A stretch of 64,000 nucleotides of DNA from Actinoplanes lobatus (GCF_014205215.1 NZ_JACHNC010000001.1:5204501-5268500), one strand, 5' to 3'. Shown: positions 53,809 to 62,758, numbered from the stretch's first letter. Program-made: numbers and translations. The notes: generated by a model not told the origin, from the letters alone.

Positions 53809-54843
53809 CTAGGCAGTGATGCCGCGGCCCCGCACCGGGGCCGCGGTGCTCTCCCTGATCTCCAGCTTGGTGACCAGCTCCACCCGGGGGGTCTCGATGG
53901 TCTCGCCGCGCGACAACCGCAGCACGGTCCGCGCGGCGAGCCCGCCCATCTCGGCGAGCGGCTGGCGCACCGTGGTCAGCGGCGGCGACGACCAGCGGGA
54001 CTCGGGCAGGTCGTCGAAGCCCACCACGCTGAGCTGGTCGGGCACCAGGATGCCGCGGCGGCGGGCCGCCTCGTAGACCCCGAGGGCCATCAGGTCGCTG
54101 CACGCGAAGATCGCCGTCGGGGGATCGGGCAGGTCGAGCAGGCGGCCGCCGGCCACGAAACCCGACTCGTGCCGGAAGTCGCCGGTCACCACCAGATCCT
54201 CGTCGACCGCCGTGCCGGCGGCCTCCATGGCGGCACGGTAACCGTCCAGCCGGGCCCGGCTGCACAGCAGCTCACGCGGGCCGGCCACGATCCCGATCCG
54301 CCGGTGCCCCAGCGACAGGAGATGATCGGTCGCGGTGCGGCCGCCGGACCAGTTCGTCGCCCCGATCGTCGGGACGTCCGCCGCCACCCCGCCGGCCGGA
54401 TCGATGATCACCACCGGCACCTTGAGCCGGTGCAGCTCGCTGTGGATGGGCTCGGCCACGTCCGAGGTCACGAAGATGACCCCGTCCGACGCGCGGGCCC
54501 GAAGGTTCTGCAGCCACTGCCGGGTCGCGGTGCTGCGGTGGTGCACCTGCGACACCACGGTGCCGACGCCGGCCGCGTGCGTCACGTCCTCCACGCCGCG
54601 GACCAGCTCCAGGGCCCACGGGCTGTCCAGGTCGTTGAACACCAGGTCCACCAGGCGGGCACGGCCCGGATGCCGAGAGTTGCGGGGCCGGTAGTCATGC
54701 TCGCGCAGCAGCCGCTCGATCAGCTCACGTGTGGTCGGCGACACATCGGAACGCCCGTTGAGCACGCGGGACACGGTGGGCACCGAAACCCCCGCGGCCT
54801 CGGCGATCGCCGCGATCGTCACTCTTCCCCTGCCAGCGGCCAC
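53809..54843 (-). CDS. LacI-family transcriptional regulator
   Basis: A 344-residue repressor: HTH at the N-terminus (VTIAAIAEAAGVSVPTVSRVLNG), hinge, then Peripla_BP_3 sensor domain with DGVIFVTSDVAEPIHSELHRL, the effector loop RRIGIVAGPRELLCSRARLDGYRAAM (two parts) and DLMALGVYEAARRRGILVPDQLSVVGFDDLPESRW (two parts). GTG 54843 is chosen because AAGGAG stands 7 bp before it. It is convergent with the importer operon. An ACTTTCGGAA half-site 36 bp upstream suggests autoregulation with the same operator as the importer/GH3 region. Confidence 0.92.
   Translation of the reverse strand: MAAGRGRVTIAAIAEAAGVSVPTVSRVLNGRSDVSPTTRELIERLLREHDYRPRNSRHPGRARLVDLVFNDLDSPWALELVRGVEDVTHAAGVGTVVSQVHHRSTATRQWLQNLRARASDGVIFVTSDVAEPIHSELHRLKVPVVIIDPAGGVAADVPTIGATNWSGGRTATDHLLSLGHRRIGIVAGPRELLCSRARLDGYRAAMEAAGTAVDEDLVVTGDFRHESGFVAGGRLLDLPDPPTAIFACSDLMALGVYEAARRRGILVPDQLSVVGFDDLPESRWSSPPLTTVRQPLAEMGGLAARTVLRLSRGETIETPRVELVTKLEIRESTAAPVRGRGITA
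53822..53846. terminator. GC-rich hairpin at the meeting point of importer and lacI genes
   Basis: An 11-bp perfect stem (CCGCGGCCCCG / CGGGGCCGCGG) with a 3-nt loop, lying inside the last codons of lacI and 13 bp past the permease stop. It could stop rightward transcription; it lacks a T run. Confidence 0.5.
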
Positions 54844-54876
54844 GGGTGCGCTCCTTACCGCCGGCCTGTCGCGACT

Positions 54877-54889
54877 GCAACTTTCGGAA
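54877..54889 (-). promoter_or_regulatory. Probable LacI autoregulatory half-site
   Basis: On the gene strand TTCCGAAAGTTGC, sharing CGAAA-S-TT with the sites at 50391 and 50565. It is 34-46 bp before the lacI start. Confidence 0.5.
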
Positions 54890-54962
54890 CCCGGCACCGG
54901 AATTCTGCCACGCCCCGCCCGCCCGAGAAATGCCTGGTGACCCTGGAATCGCTCCCAGTTCC

Positions 54963-54979
54963 GTTTCGCGGCGCGAAAC
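54963..54979. promoter_or_regulatory. Perfect 17-bp palindrome in the lacI upstream region
   Basis: GTTTCGCG-G-CGCGAAAC, two 8-bp arms around a single base, about 120 bp before the lacI start. It is in the 258-bp gap between lacI (leftward) and the end of the LLM gene (54844-55101), where no gene is present. It may be a further operator: its arms share CGAAA/TTTCG with the other LacI-type sites but with wider spacing. Confidence 0.5.
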
Positions 54980-55101
54980 GCGCATTTCCCCTGGTGGGTG
55001 GCGATCGCATCAGCCCGGCGTTCCGGTCGCCGTCGTCCCGATCGGAGTACGCGCCGGCGTACCCGAGGGAAAAGGGTTGAGGGCGACCGGACCGCGTGGC
55101 C

Positions 55102-55983
55102 TCAGGAGAGCTGGGGGATGACCTCCTCGGCGAGGCGCAGCAGCGGCTCGTGGTCGTAGGCCACCCGCGGGATGTAGATGATCACGTAGTCGGCGCCCGC
55201 CTCGGCCAGCCGCTCCAGCTTCCCGATCGTGTCGGCGGACGACTCGCTGAGGTCGAGGTGGTGGCTCGTCGACTTGATGATCAGGTCGTAGTCGCGGCCC
55301 AGGGTGTCGCAGTGCTGCCGGAGCACCGCCGCCTTCTGCCGGAACACCTCCGGGTCGCCGTTGCCGAAGTTGCAGCCGTCGGCGTACCGCGCGACCAGCT
55401 TGAGGGTCACCTTCTCGCCACCGCCGCCCAGCCAGAACGACGGGTGCGGCTTGCGGACCCCCTTCGGCTCGTTGATCGGCCCGTCGATGCGGTAGTGCTC
55501 ACCGGTGAAGACCGGGCGCTCCTCGGTCCACATCCGGTGCACGATCTCGACGGCCTCCCGGAAGGCCCGCATCCGGTCCGGGACCTCGGCCCACTCGTAG
55601 CCGTAGGCCTTCCACTCGTGCTCGTACCAGCCGGCGCCGAGCCCCGCGTAGAGGCGGCCGTGGCTGGCCACGTCGACGGTGGAGGCGATCTTGGCGTACA
55701 GGGAGGGGTGCCGGTAGCCGTTGCAGCCGACCATCTGGCCGATGTTCACCCGGCTGGTGTCGCGGGCCAGCGTCGACGAGACCGTCCACGCCTCGAAGGT
55801 GGTGTTGATCGTCGGTTCCGGAACGGTGTGGAAGTGGTCGTAGACCCACACCGAGTCCCACGGGCCCGCGTCGGCGAGCCTCGCGACGGCCGTCATCGCC
55901 TCGTACTGCTCGACCGGGTCGGCGATCTCGGTCAGGTCCATTCGCCATCCCTGGGGCACGAACACCCCGAAACGCATGCTCAT
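55102..55983 (-). CDS. LLM-class (probably F420-dependent) oxidoreductase
   Basis: A 293-residue TIM-barrel luciferase-like enzyme. Start MSMRFGVFVPQGWRMDL, then DSVWVYDHFHTVP, IGQMVGCNGYRHPSLYAKIASTVDVAS (two parts), GRLYAGLGAGWYEHEW and HPSFWLGGGGEKVTLKLVARYAD (two parts), as in the F420-binding LLM group. The cofactor is inferred from actinomycete relatives. AAGGATC precedes ATG 55983. Divergent from the ROK gene; the substrate is unknown. Confidence 0.85.
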   Translation of the reverse strand: MSMRFGVFVPQGWRMDLTEIADPVEQYEAMTAVARLADAGPWDSVWVYDHFHTVPEPTINTTFEAWTVSSTLARDTSRVNIGQMVGCNGYRHPSLYAKIASTVDVASHGRLYAGLGAGWYEHEWKAYGYEWAEVPDRMRAFREAVEIVHRMWTEERPVFTGEHYRIDGPINEPKGVRKPHPSFWLGGGGEKVTLKLVARYADGCNFGNGDPEVFRQKAAVLRQHCDTLGRDYDLIIKSTSHHLDLSESSADTIGKLERLAEAGADYVIIYIPRVAYDHEPLLRLAEEVIPQLS

Positions 55984-56111
55984 GATCCTTAACCTACCCA
56001 GCCGTCGCCTGTCGGGGACCCGTGCCACCGAGGAAGTTTTCCTACGGGGTTTAGGGAGATAATTCTGCCGGATCGTTGACGGAAAAATCGGCTGGCGCCT
56101 ACGGTTGCCGC

Positions 56112-57248
56112 GTGTCGACAACCGGAGGCGTCCACGCGCTGGTCAGGCGGGCTCATGAGGAGCGCGTCCTGGCGATCCTGCGTGAGCACGGCACCCTCAG
56201 CCGGGCGCAGATCGCGGCCCGGGCGGGCCTGTCGCGCACCACGCTGTCCGAGATCACCGGGGAGCTGCTGGGGCGCGGCGCGATCGTGGTCACCGCCACC
56301 GACGCGCGCCGGCGGGCCGGCAGCGGCCGGCCGGCCGAACTGCTGGCGCTCGATCCGCGGTCCGGGCAGTTCCTCGGCGTGGACCTCGGGCACACCCGGG
56401 CGCGGGTCGTGGTCGCCGACGCGGCACACGAGATCATCGCGAGCGGCATGACGGCGTACCCGGCCCGCACCTCGCCGGCCGGCCGGATCCGGGCCGCGCT
56501 CGCGCTCGTCGACCGGCTCAGCCGGGAGCAGGGGATAGGGCTGTCCGCGTTGCAGGGCGTCGGCGTGGGCGTGACCGGGCCGTCCCCGGCGGGGGCCGCG
56601 CGCGCCGAGGTGCTGGCCGCCTTCCGGGAACGGTTCGCGGCGCCGGTGCTGGTGGACAACAACACCCGGTTCGCGGCGCTGGCCGAGGCCGGGACCACCG
56701 ACGCGCGCGACGTCCTCTACGTCCGCCTCGCCGACGGCATCGGGGGCGGGCTGGTCGTCGGCGGCCGGCTGGTCACCGGGGCCGGCGGGGTGGCCGGGGA
56801 GTTCGGGCACGTGCGCGCCTCCGGTGACGCCGACTGCCGCTGCGGCAAGCGCGGCTGCCTGGAGACGGTCGCGGCGGTCGGGCCGGCGCTGGCCGCGGCC
56901 GGTGTCGCCACGCTGGACGAGCTGGCCGCGGTCCGGGAGTCGCCGCGGGCCGCCGCCGCGACGGACCGGATCGGTGCGGCGGTCGGCCGGGTCCTCGCGG
57001 CCGCCGCCCTGATCCTCGACCCGGAGCTGATCGTGATCGGTGGCCCGCTGGTCTCGGCGGTGCCGGAGATCGTCGACCGGGCCGCCGCGGTGATCGCCGC
57101 CGAGCGCCCGGCCCGCGGCGGTGCCGGCCCGGCCGTGCGGGCCGCGCGCCTGGGCGACGACGACGGCGCCCGGGGCGCCGTCGCGGCGATCTTCCGGCAG
57201 TCGCCGCTGCTGGCCGACTACGCGATTCCCACGGAGGTCAACCCATGA
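56112..57248 (+). CDS. ROK-family transcriptional regulator
   Basis: A 378-residue repressor: N-terminal winged helix ([34 protein letters not shown] in two parts), then the ROK sugar-kinase-like domain with [42 protein letters not shown] and the zinc motif [10 protein letters not shown]. The start GTG 56112 gives the standard short N-terminus. It overlaps the next gene by 4 bp, so it is the first gene of the ABC/sulfatase operon and probably its regulator. A TTGACG-type promoter lies just upstream (56075). Ligand unknown, perhaps the sulfated compound's sugar or alcohol part. Confidence 0.88.
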   Translation: MSTTGGVHALVRRAHEERVLAILREHGTLSRAQIAARAGLSRTTLSEITGELLGRGAIVVTATDARRRAGSGRPAELLALDPRSGQFLGVDLGHTRARVVVADAAHEIIASGMTAYPARTSPAGRIRAALALVDRLSREQGIGLSALQGVGVGVTGPSPAGAARAEVLAAFRERFAAPVLVDNNTRFAALAEAGTTDARDVLYVRLADGIGGGLVVGGRLVTGAGGVAGEFGHVRASGDADCRCGKRGCLETVAAVGPALAAAGVATLDELAAVRESPRAAAATDRIGAAVGRVLAAAALILDPELIVIGGPLVSAVPEIVDRAAAVIAAERPARGGAGPAVRAARLGDDDGARGAVAAIFRQSPLLADYAIPTEVNP

Positions 57249-58048
57249 CGCTGGTCCAGGCCGAGACCGCGGCCCCGGCCCCGCCGGCCCCGGTGGCGGC
57301 CCGGCGACGGGTGCCGAAGGCCGTGCTCAACGGCGTCTCGGTGCTCGCCGGCGTCGCGCTCTGGTGGGGACTGTCGCTGGCCGGCTACGACATCCCGGCG
57401 CCGCCGGTGGTCGCCGCGCGGATGTACGAGCTGATCGCCGACGGCACCCTGATCACCGACGCGGCGGCCAGCCTGGCCCGGGTCCTCACCGGGTTCGCGC
57501 TCGGCGTCCTCCTGGCCGTGCCGGTGGGTTTCCTGATGGGCTGGTACGCCCCGGTCCGCGCCCTGGCCGAACCGTGGATCCAGTTCTTCCGCACCATCCC
57601 GCCGCTGGCCATCATCCCGCTCGCCATCGTGCTGATGGGCATCGAGGAGACCCCGAAGATCTTCGTCATCTTCCTGGCCTCGTTCCTGTCCTGTGTGATC
57701 GCCACCCTCCAGGGCGTGGTCGGCGTGGACCGCACCCTGCTCAACGCCGCCCGGGTGCTCGGCGCGAACGACCGCGTCATCTTCACTCGCGTGGTGATCC
57801 CGGCGTCGTCGCCGTTCATCCTGGTCGGCATGCGGGTCGGGCTCGGCTCCTCGTGGGCCACCCTGGTCGCGGCCGAGCTGATCGCCGCCCAGCAGGGCCT
57901 GGGCTACCGGATGCAGAGCGCACAGCTCTACTACGACCTGCCGACCATCTTCGCCGGACTGATCGGCATCGGTGTCCTGGGGCTGCTCATGGACCGCCTG
58001 CTGCTGCTCGCCGAACACCGTCTCACCGCCTGGCAGGAGACCCGATGA
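57245..58048 (+). CDS. ABC transporter permease (nitrate/sulfonate/taurine family)
   Basis: A 267-residue BPD_transp_1 permease with about six helices and the EAA loop [21 protein letters not shown], as in SsuC/TauC. The N-terminal motif [15 protein letters not shown] and [35 protein letters not shown] (two parts) are family-typical. It overlaps the ROK gene and the ATPase by 4 bp. The imported compound is inferred from the sulfatase downstream. Confidence 0.88.
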   Translation: MTLVQAETAAPAPPAPVAARRRVPKAVLNGVSVLAGVALWWGLSLAGYDIPAPPVVAARMYELIADGTLITDAAASLARVLTGFALGVLLAVPVGFLMGWYAPVRALAEPWIQFFRTIPPLAIIPLAIVLMGIEETPKIFVIFLASFLSCVIATLQGVVGVDRTLLNAARVLGANDRVIFTRVVIPASSPFILVGMRVGLGSSWATLVAAELIAAQQGLGYRMQSAQLYYDLPTIFAGLIGIGVLGLLMDRLLLLAEHRLTAWQETR

Positions 58049-58806
58049 TCACCGTCGACCGCGTGCGCAAGGTCTTCCCGGCCTCCGGCGGCGAGTTCGT
58101 CGCCCTCGGGGACGTGTCGATCGAGCTGCGCGACAACGAGTTCGTGACGGTCGTCGGGCCGTCCGGCTGCGGCAAGACCACGCTCATGAACATCCTCGCC
58201 GGGCTGGAGACACCGACCAGCGGCCGGGCCCTGGTCGACGGGGCGCCGGTCACCGGGCCCGGCCCCGAGCGGGGCGTCATCTTCCAGCAGTACGCGCTGT
58301 TCCCCTGGCTGACCGTACGCCGGAACGTGGAGTTCGGGCTGCGTACGGCCGGGGTGCCACGGCAGCGGCGGCGGGAGATCGCCGACCGGTTCATCGCGCT
58401 GGTCGGCCTGGAACAGTTCGCCGACGCGCTGCCCAAGACGCTGTCCGGCGGCATGAAGCAGCGGGTCGCGATCGCCCGGGCGTACGCCGTGAACCCGTCG
58501 ATCCTGCTGATGGACGAGCCGTTCGGCGCGGTGGACGCGCTGACCCGGGTCCGTCTGCAGGAGCAGTTGCTGGACACGTGGAGCCGGGAGAAGCGGACCG
58601 TCGTCTTCATCACCCACGACGTGGACGAGGCGGTCTTCCTCGCCAACCGGGTCGTCGTGATGGCGGCCCGTCCCGGTCGCATCGCCGAGGTCGTCGATGT
58701 CGGCCTGCCCTACCCCCGAACCGAAGAGCTGCGGCTCAGCCCCGAATTCACCGCGCTGCGCCATCGCGTGTGGAGCGCTGTCCACCACCAGGAGCCTCTG
58801 TCATGA
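58045..58806 (+). CDS. ABC transporter ATPase (SsuB/TauB/NrtD-type)
   Basis: A 253-residue ATPase: Walker [33 protein letters not shown] (two parts), signature [16 protein letters not shown] and Walker [20 protein letters not shown] 58045 overlaps the permease stop (ATGA) and its stop overlaps the binding-protein start. It energises the import step of the operon. Confidence 0.9.
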   Translation: MITVDRVRKVFPASGGEFVALGDVSIELRDNEFVTVVGPSGCGKTTLMNILAGLETPTSGRALVDGAPVTGPGPERGVIFQQYALFPWLTVRRNVEFGLRTAGVPRQRRREIADRFIALVGLEQFADALPKTLSGGMKQRVAIARAYAVNPSILLMDEPFGAVDALTRVRLQEQLLDTWSREKRTVVFITHDVDEAVFLANRVVVMAARPGRIAEVVDVGLPYPRTEELRLSPEFTALRHRVWSAVHHQEPLS

Positions 58807-59762
58807 ACCGTCGCCTTCTCGCGGCCCTCGCCGCGGCCTCCCTCTCTGTCACATCGGCCTGCGGCAGCGACAGCGCCGCGGGCGAAAAATCAGTAGATTT
58901 CGGTTATATCGCTGATTACAACGGCGCCAGCCTGCTGGCCGTCGCGAACGATCAGAAGCTGTGGGCCAAGCACGGCCTGAAGGCGGACGCCAAGGTCTTC
59001 ACCAACGGTCCACTCCAGATCACCGCGATGAACGCGGGCGACCTCGACTACGGCTACATCGGACCCGGTGCCGTCTGGCTGCCCGCCTCCGGCAAGGCGA
59101 AGATCGTCGCGCTCAACTCGCTCGGCAACGCCGACCGGGTGATCGCCCAGCCCGGCATCACCGACCTCGCCCAGCTCAAGGGGAAGAAGATCGGCGTGCC
59201 GGAGGGCACCTCGGGCGACATGATCCTCACCCTGGCCCTGGCGAAGGCCGGGCTGAGGAACACCGACGTCGAGCGGGTGCCGATGGACGCGGCCACCATC
59301 GTCACCGCGTTCGGCGCGGGCCGGATCGACGCGGCCGGCATCTGGTACCCGCTGCTCGACAACATCAAGGCGAAGCAGCCGAACCTGGTGGAACTCGCCA
59401 GGAACGCGGACTTCTCCGCGGAGATCGCTTTCCCGACGGCGTTCGTCGCCGGTAACGAGGCCGCCGCGGAGACCGACCAGACCGGCCGGGTGGAGAAGGT
59501 GCTGCGCGAGGCCATGGACTTCCGCGCGCAGAACCCGGACAAGACCATCGAGCTCACCGCCGAACTGCTGAACAGGAGCGCCGCCGACGTGAAGGCCGAC
59601 GCCGCCAACAGCGAGATGCTCGACACGAAGACCCTCGACGGCTACCTCGCGGACGGCACCGTGAAGAAGTGGCTCACCGGCATGGGCGACTACTTCGTCG
59701 GCGCGGGCAAACTTCCCGCCAACCCGGACCCGGCCACCTACTACGTCGGTGACCTGAAGTGA
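58803..59762 (+). CDS. ABC transporter binding lipoprotein (nitrate/sulfonate/sulfate-ester family)
   Basis: A 319-residue lipoprotein with signal [20 protein letters not shown] (lipidated Cys20). The mature fold has VDFGYIADYNGASLLAVAND, GDLDYGYIGPGAVWLPASG, ITDLAQLKGKKIGVPEGTSGDMILTLALAKAGL (two parts) and AGRIDAAGIWYPLLDNI, as in SsuA/NrtA-type proteins. Its ligand is probably a sulfate ester in view of the next two genes, but could be a sulfonate. Start and stop both overlap neighbouring genes by 4 bp. Confidence 0.85.
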   Translation: MNRRLLAALAAASLSVTSACGSDSAAGEKSVDFGYIADYNGASLLAVANDQKLWAKHGLKADAKVFTNGPLQITAMNAGDLDYGYIGPGAVWLPASGKAKIVALNSLGNADRVIAQPGITDLAQLKGKKIGVPEGTSGDMILTLALAKAGLRNTDVERVPMDAATIVTAFGAGRIDAAGIWYPLLDNIKAKQPNLVELARNADFSAEIAFPTAFVAGNEAAAETDQTGRVEKVLREAMDFRAQNPDKTIELTAELLNRSAADVKADAANSEMLDTKTLDGYLADGTVKKWLTGMGDYFVGAGKLPANPDPATYYVGDLK

Positions 59763-61225
59763 ACCTCCTCTTCCTGATGACCGACCAGCACCGGGTGGAC
59801 ACGCTGGGGGCGTACGGGAACCCGCACGTCCCCACCCCCAACCTGGACCGTCTCGCCGCGACCGGCACCCGGTTCGACCGCTGGTACACCCCCACCGCCA
59901 TCTGCACGCCGGCCCGCGCCAGCCTGCTCACCGGGCAGGCCCCGTTCCGGCACAAGGTGCTCGCCAACCGGGAGCGCAACGTCGGCTACCAGGAGGACCT
60001 GCCGGATGACGTGTTCACCTTCGGGCACGCCCTGCGGGAGCGCGGCTACCAGTGCGGGCTGCTCGGCAAGTGGCACGCGAGCAGCGCCAGGACCCCGGCC
60101 GACTACGGGTTCGACGGGCCGCACCTGCCGGGCTGGCACAACCCGGTCGACCACCCGGACTACCTGGCCTACCTGAAGGAGAACGACCTTCCGCCGTACG
60201 AGATCCACGACCGGATCCGGGGGACGCTCCCGAACGGCGGTCCGGGCAACCTGCTGGCGGCACGGCTGCGGCAGCCGGTCGAGGCGACGTTCGAGCACTA
60301 CCTGGCGACGCGCACGATCTCGCTCCTGCGCGACTACGCCGCCGACGGACGGCCGTTCTTCATGGCCACCCACTTCTTCGGGCCGCATCTGCCGTACATC
60401 GTGCCGGACGAGTACTTCGACCTGATCGATCCGGCGGTCGTCGAGCTGCCGGGGTCGATCGCGGAGACGTTCGAGGGCAAGCCGCCGGTGCAGCGCAACT
60501 ACAGCGCCCACTGGACGTTCGACACGATGCCGCTCGAGGTGACCCGCAAGCTGATCGCGGTCTACTGGGGTTACGTGGCGCTGATCGACTTCCAGATCGG
60601 CCGGATCCTGGACGCCGTCGACGAGTCGGACACCGCGGTCTTCTTCACCTGCGACCACGGCGAGTTCACCGGGTCCCACCGGCTGCACGACAAGGGCCCG
60701 GCGATGTACGAGGACATCTACCGCACGCCCGGCATCATCCGGATCCCGGGCGCCCCGCCGCAGGCCCGCGACGAGTTCGTCAGCCTGCTCGACTGCACCG
60801 CCACCATCCTCGACCTGGCCGGGGCGGACACCACGCCGGCGGTCGACTCGCGCAGCCTCGCGCCGCTGGTCCGCGGGGAGACCCCGCGGTGGCAGCCGGA
60901 CATCGTCTGCGAGTTCCACGGGCACCACTTCCCGTACCCGCAGCGGATGCTCCGCGAGGACCGGTACAAGCTGGTCGTCAACCCGGAGTCGACCAACGAG
61001 CTCTACGACCTGGAGCTCGACCCGGACGAGCTGGTCAACCTCTACCACCGGCCGGATTCGGCGGCGGTCCGCGAGCGGATGCTGCGCCGGCTCTACGGCC
61101 TGCTGGTGGAACGGGGGGACAACTTCCACCACTGGATGACCTCGATGTACCAGGTCGGGGAGGTGGATCACGATCCGACCCTGAGCGGGCTGGACGATCA
61201 ATCCTACCTATCCTATAGGTCATGA
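59759..61225 (+). CDS. Cytosolic Cys-type sulfatase
   Basis: A 488-residue type I sulfatase (arylsulfatase/choline-sulfatase family). The formylglycine motif is C49-T-P-A-R53 in ICTPARASLLTGQ, preceded by the N-terminal metal site FLMTDQHR. FFTCDHGEFTGSHRLHDKGPAMYED (two parts) supplies the second metal and sulfate ligands. It has no signal peptide, so hydrolysis occurs inside the cell after import. It is followed by the enzyme that makes its formylglycine. The start GTG 59759 overlaps the binding-protein stop. Substrate unknown; FWHSR-type choline-sulfatase endings are not obvious. Confidence 0.92.
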   Translation: MNLLFLMTDQHRVDTLGAYGNPHVPTPNLDRLAATGTRFDRWYTPTAICTPARASLLTGQAPFRHKVLANRERNVGYQEDLPDDVFTFGHALRERGYQCGLLGKWHASSARTPADYGFDGPHLPGWHNPVDHPDYLAYLKENDLPPYEIHDRIRGTLPNGGPGNLLAARLRQPVEATFEHYLATRTISLLRDYAADGRPFFMATHFFGPHLPYIVPDEYFDLIDPAVVELPGSIAETFEGKPPVQRNYSAHWTFDTMPLEVTRKLIAVYWGYVALIDFQIGRILDAVDESDTAVFFTCDHGEFTGSHRLHDKGPAMYEDIYRTPGIIRIPGAPPQARDEFVSLLDCTATILDLAGADTTPAVDSRSLAPLVRGETPRWQPDIVCEFHGHHFPYPQRMLREDRYKLVVNPESTNELYDLELDPDELVNLYHRPDSAAVRERMLRRLYGLLVERGDNFHHWMTSMYQVGEVDHDPTLSGLDDQSYLSYRS

Positions 61226-62133
61226 GCTGCTGCACGCCGTCGTCCGGCCGGTCGCCCTCCGCCGGTCCGGCCCCGGTCTCCGCGACCGGAGACCACGGGA
61301 TCGACCAGGTCCGCGTGCCCGGCCAGACCTACGCGATGGGTGACGCCCACGGCGACGGGGTACGGGCGGACGGCGAGCAACCGGTGCACGACGTCCGGAT
61401 CCCCGCCTTCCGGATCGACGCCACCAGCGTCACGGTCGCCGGCTTCCGGTCGTTCATCGAGGCCACCGGGTTCCGGACCGACGCCGAGCGGTACGGCTGG
61501 TCGGCCGTCTTCCACCTGGCGCTGACCGATCCCGATCACGTGGCCGGGCGGATGCACGGCACCCCGTGGTGGCTCGGCGTCGAGGGCGCCGACTGGGCGC
61601 ACCCCGGTGGGCCCTCCGACACCGCCGTCGACGATCATCCGGTGGTGCACGTGAGCTGGAACGACGCCCAGGCGTACTGCTCGTGGGCGGGCCGCCGGCT
61701 GCCGTCCGAGGCCGAGTGGGAGGCGGCGGCCCGGGGCGGGCTGGCCTCCCGGCGGTACCCGTGGGGCGACGAACTGCCGGAGGACGGTCACGCGGTGAAC
61801 ATCTGGCAGGGCGACTTCCCGGTCCGCAACACCGGCGCCGACGGGTGGATCACCACGGCGCCGGTGCGCTCCTTCCAGCCCAACGGTTACGGGCTGTGGC
61901 AGGCGGTCGGCAACGTCTGGGAGTGGTGCGCCGACTGGTTCTCCCCGGTCTACTACGCACAGTCGCCGGTGGACGATCCGCGCGGCCCCTCCACCGGCTC
62001 GGCGAAGGTCATCCGCGGCGGCTCCTACCTGTGCCACGACTCCTACTGCAACCGGTACCGCAACGCCGCCCGGTCCTCCAACACGCCGGACTCCTCGACC
62101 GGGAACACGGGGTTCCGTACAGTGGCCGCATGA
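61222..62133 (+). CDS. Formylglycine-generating enzyme (FGE/SUMF1)
   Basis: A 303-residue copper-dependent oxidase that converts the sulfatase motif Cys to formylglycine. The copper/catalytic Cys pair is C271 and C276 in GGSYLCHDSYCNRYRNAARSS (two parts), the hallmark that separates FGE from other FGE-sulfatase-fold proteins. Others: ERYGWSAVFHLALTD, WNDAQAYCSWAGRRLPSEAEWE (two parts), NVWEWCADWFSPVYYAQSP and NTGFRTVA at the end. It overlaps the sulfatase gene by 4 bp; its target is encoded next door. The N-terminus is odd: MSCCTPSSGRSPS, resembling a sulfatase CxPxR motif. Confidence 0.95.
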   Translation: MSCCTPSSGRSPSAGPAPVSATGDHGIDQVRVPGQTYAMGDAHGDGVRADGEQPVHDVRIPAFRIDATSVTVAGFRSFIEATGFRTDAERYGWSAVFHLALTDPDHVAGRMHGTPWWLGVEGADWAHPGGPSDTAVDDHPVVHVSWNDAQAYCSWAGRRLPSEAEWEAAARGGLASRRYPWGDELPEDGHAVNIWQGDFPVRNTGADGWITTAPVRSFQPNGYGLWQAVGNVWEWCADWFSPVYYAQSPVDDPRGPSTGSAKVIRGGSYLCHDSYCNRYRNAARSSNTPDSSTGNTGFRTVAA

Positions 62134-62447
62134 ACGGCGGATGGGTCTCGGTGTACTCCTCGAACGGCGGCGGTCGATTCTCCCTGGCCGATTGACTGGC
62201 CCACCGCGGCATCGACTGGGACCCCTTCGAGGAGGGCGAGGTCCGCGGCGGCGTCATGTGCGGCCGCAACGACGAGACCGGCCGCTCGTGGTGCCGCTAC
62301 TACCTGGACATCGACGCCGGCGCCCTGTGGCGGCTCGGCCTGCACCCCGAGCAGCCGCTGTCCCGGATCGTCAGCCGCCCGCCGGCGCCGTCACACGTCA
62401 AGAAGATCCTGGCGGAACGGGCTGCACTCGCGGCGTGGCAGCGCTGA
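62130..62447 (+). pseudogene. Small ORF interrupted by an in-frame TGA
   Basis: The frame starts at ATG 62130 (4-bp ATGA overlap with the FGE stop), reads MNGGWVSVYSSNGGGRFSLAD, meets TGA at 62193-62195, and continues in the same frame as LAHRGIDWDPFEEGEVRGGV and CGRNDETGRSWCRYYLDIDAG to a stop at 62447 (106 codons). The downstream half has normal codon usage and a protein-like character with a Cys pair. A TGG-to-TGA change is the simplest explanation (ADWLA would be natural). The family is not recognised. An alternative start ATG 62256 would give a 63-residue protein. Confidence 0.6.
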
Positions 62448-62551
62448 AAACGGTCCGGACGGTGGAACGTACGGTCGTTGCGGCTGTTGCCGGGATATCG
62501 GGTGACACGCGAGGGTAGCGGCTCCCCGGTTCCCGCACCCTCGGAGTCCGC

Positions 62552-62758
62552 ATGCCCAGCCCAGCGCCCGCCCACCGCCGCTACCTCCAGGTGGCGGCCG
62601 TCGCCGCGCTCGTCTTCATCGGCGCCGCGCTGGTGGTCTTCAGTGTTTCGCCCGCCGGGATTCTCGGCATGCTGACCTACAACCTGCTGCCGATCGCCTG
62701 GCTCACCACCTGCTGCAGCCTCGCCGGGCTGGCGCTCGCCTCCATCCGCTACCGGTAA
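62552..62758 (+). CDS. Small two-helix membrane protein
   Basis: A 68-residue protein: hydrophilic start MPSPAPAHRRYLQ, helix VAAVAALVFIGAALVVFSVS, short loop, helix LTYNLLPIAWLTTCCSLAGL and ALASIRYR. The composition is strongly membrane-like and codon use normal. The double Cys in the second helix is notable. No family recognised; function unknown. GGAG at 62543-62546 precedes ATG 62552. Confidence 0.6.
   Translation: MPSPAPAHRRYLQVAAVAALVFIGAALVVFSVSPAGILGMLTYNLLPIAWLTTCCSLAGLALASIRYR

Noticed and set aside
56031..56043. AGGAA-GTT-TTCCT as a ROK operator
   Set aside because: Only 5-bp arms, a single copy in this window, and no known consensus it can be matched to; too weak to list as a feature.
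62193..62195. TGA as a selenocysteine codon
   Set aside because: No selenocysteine insertion element or motif is visible after it, and the protein context (ADxLA) fits Trp better.
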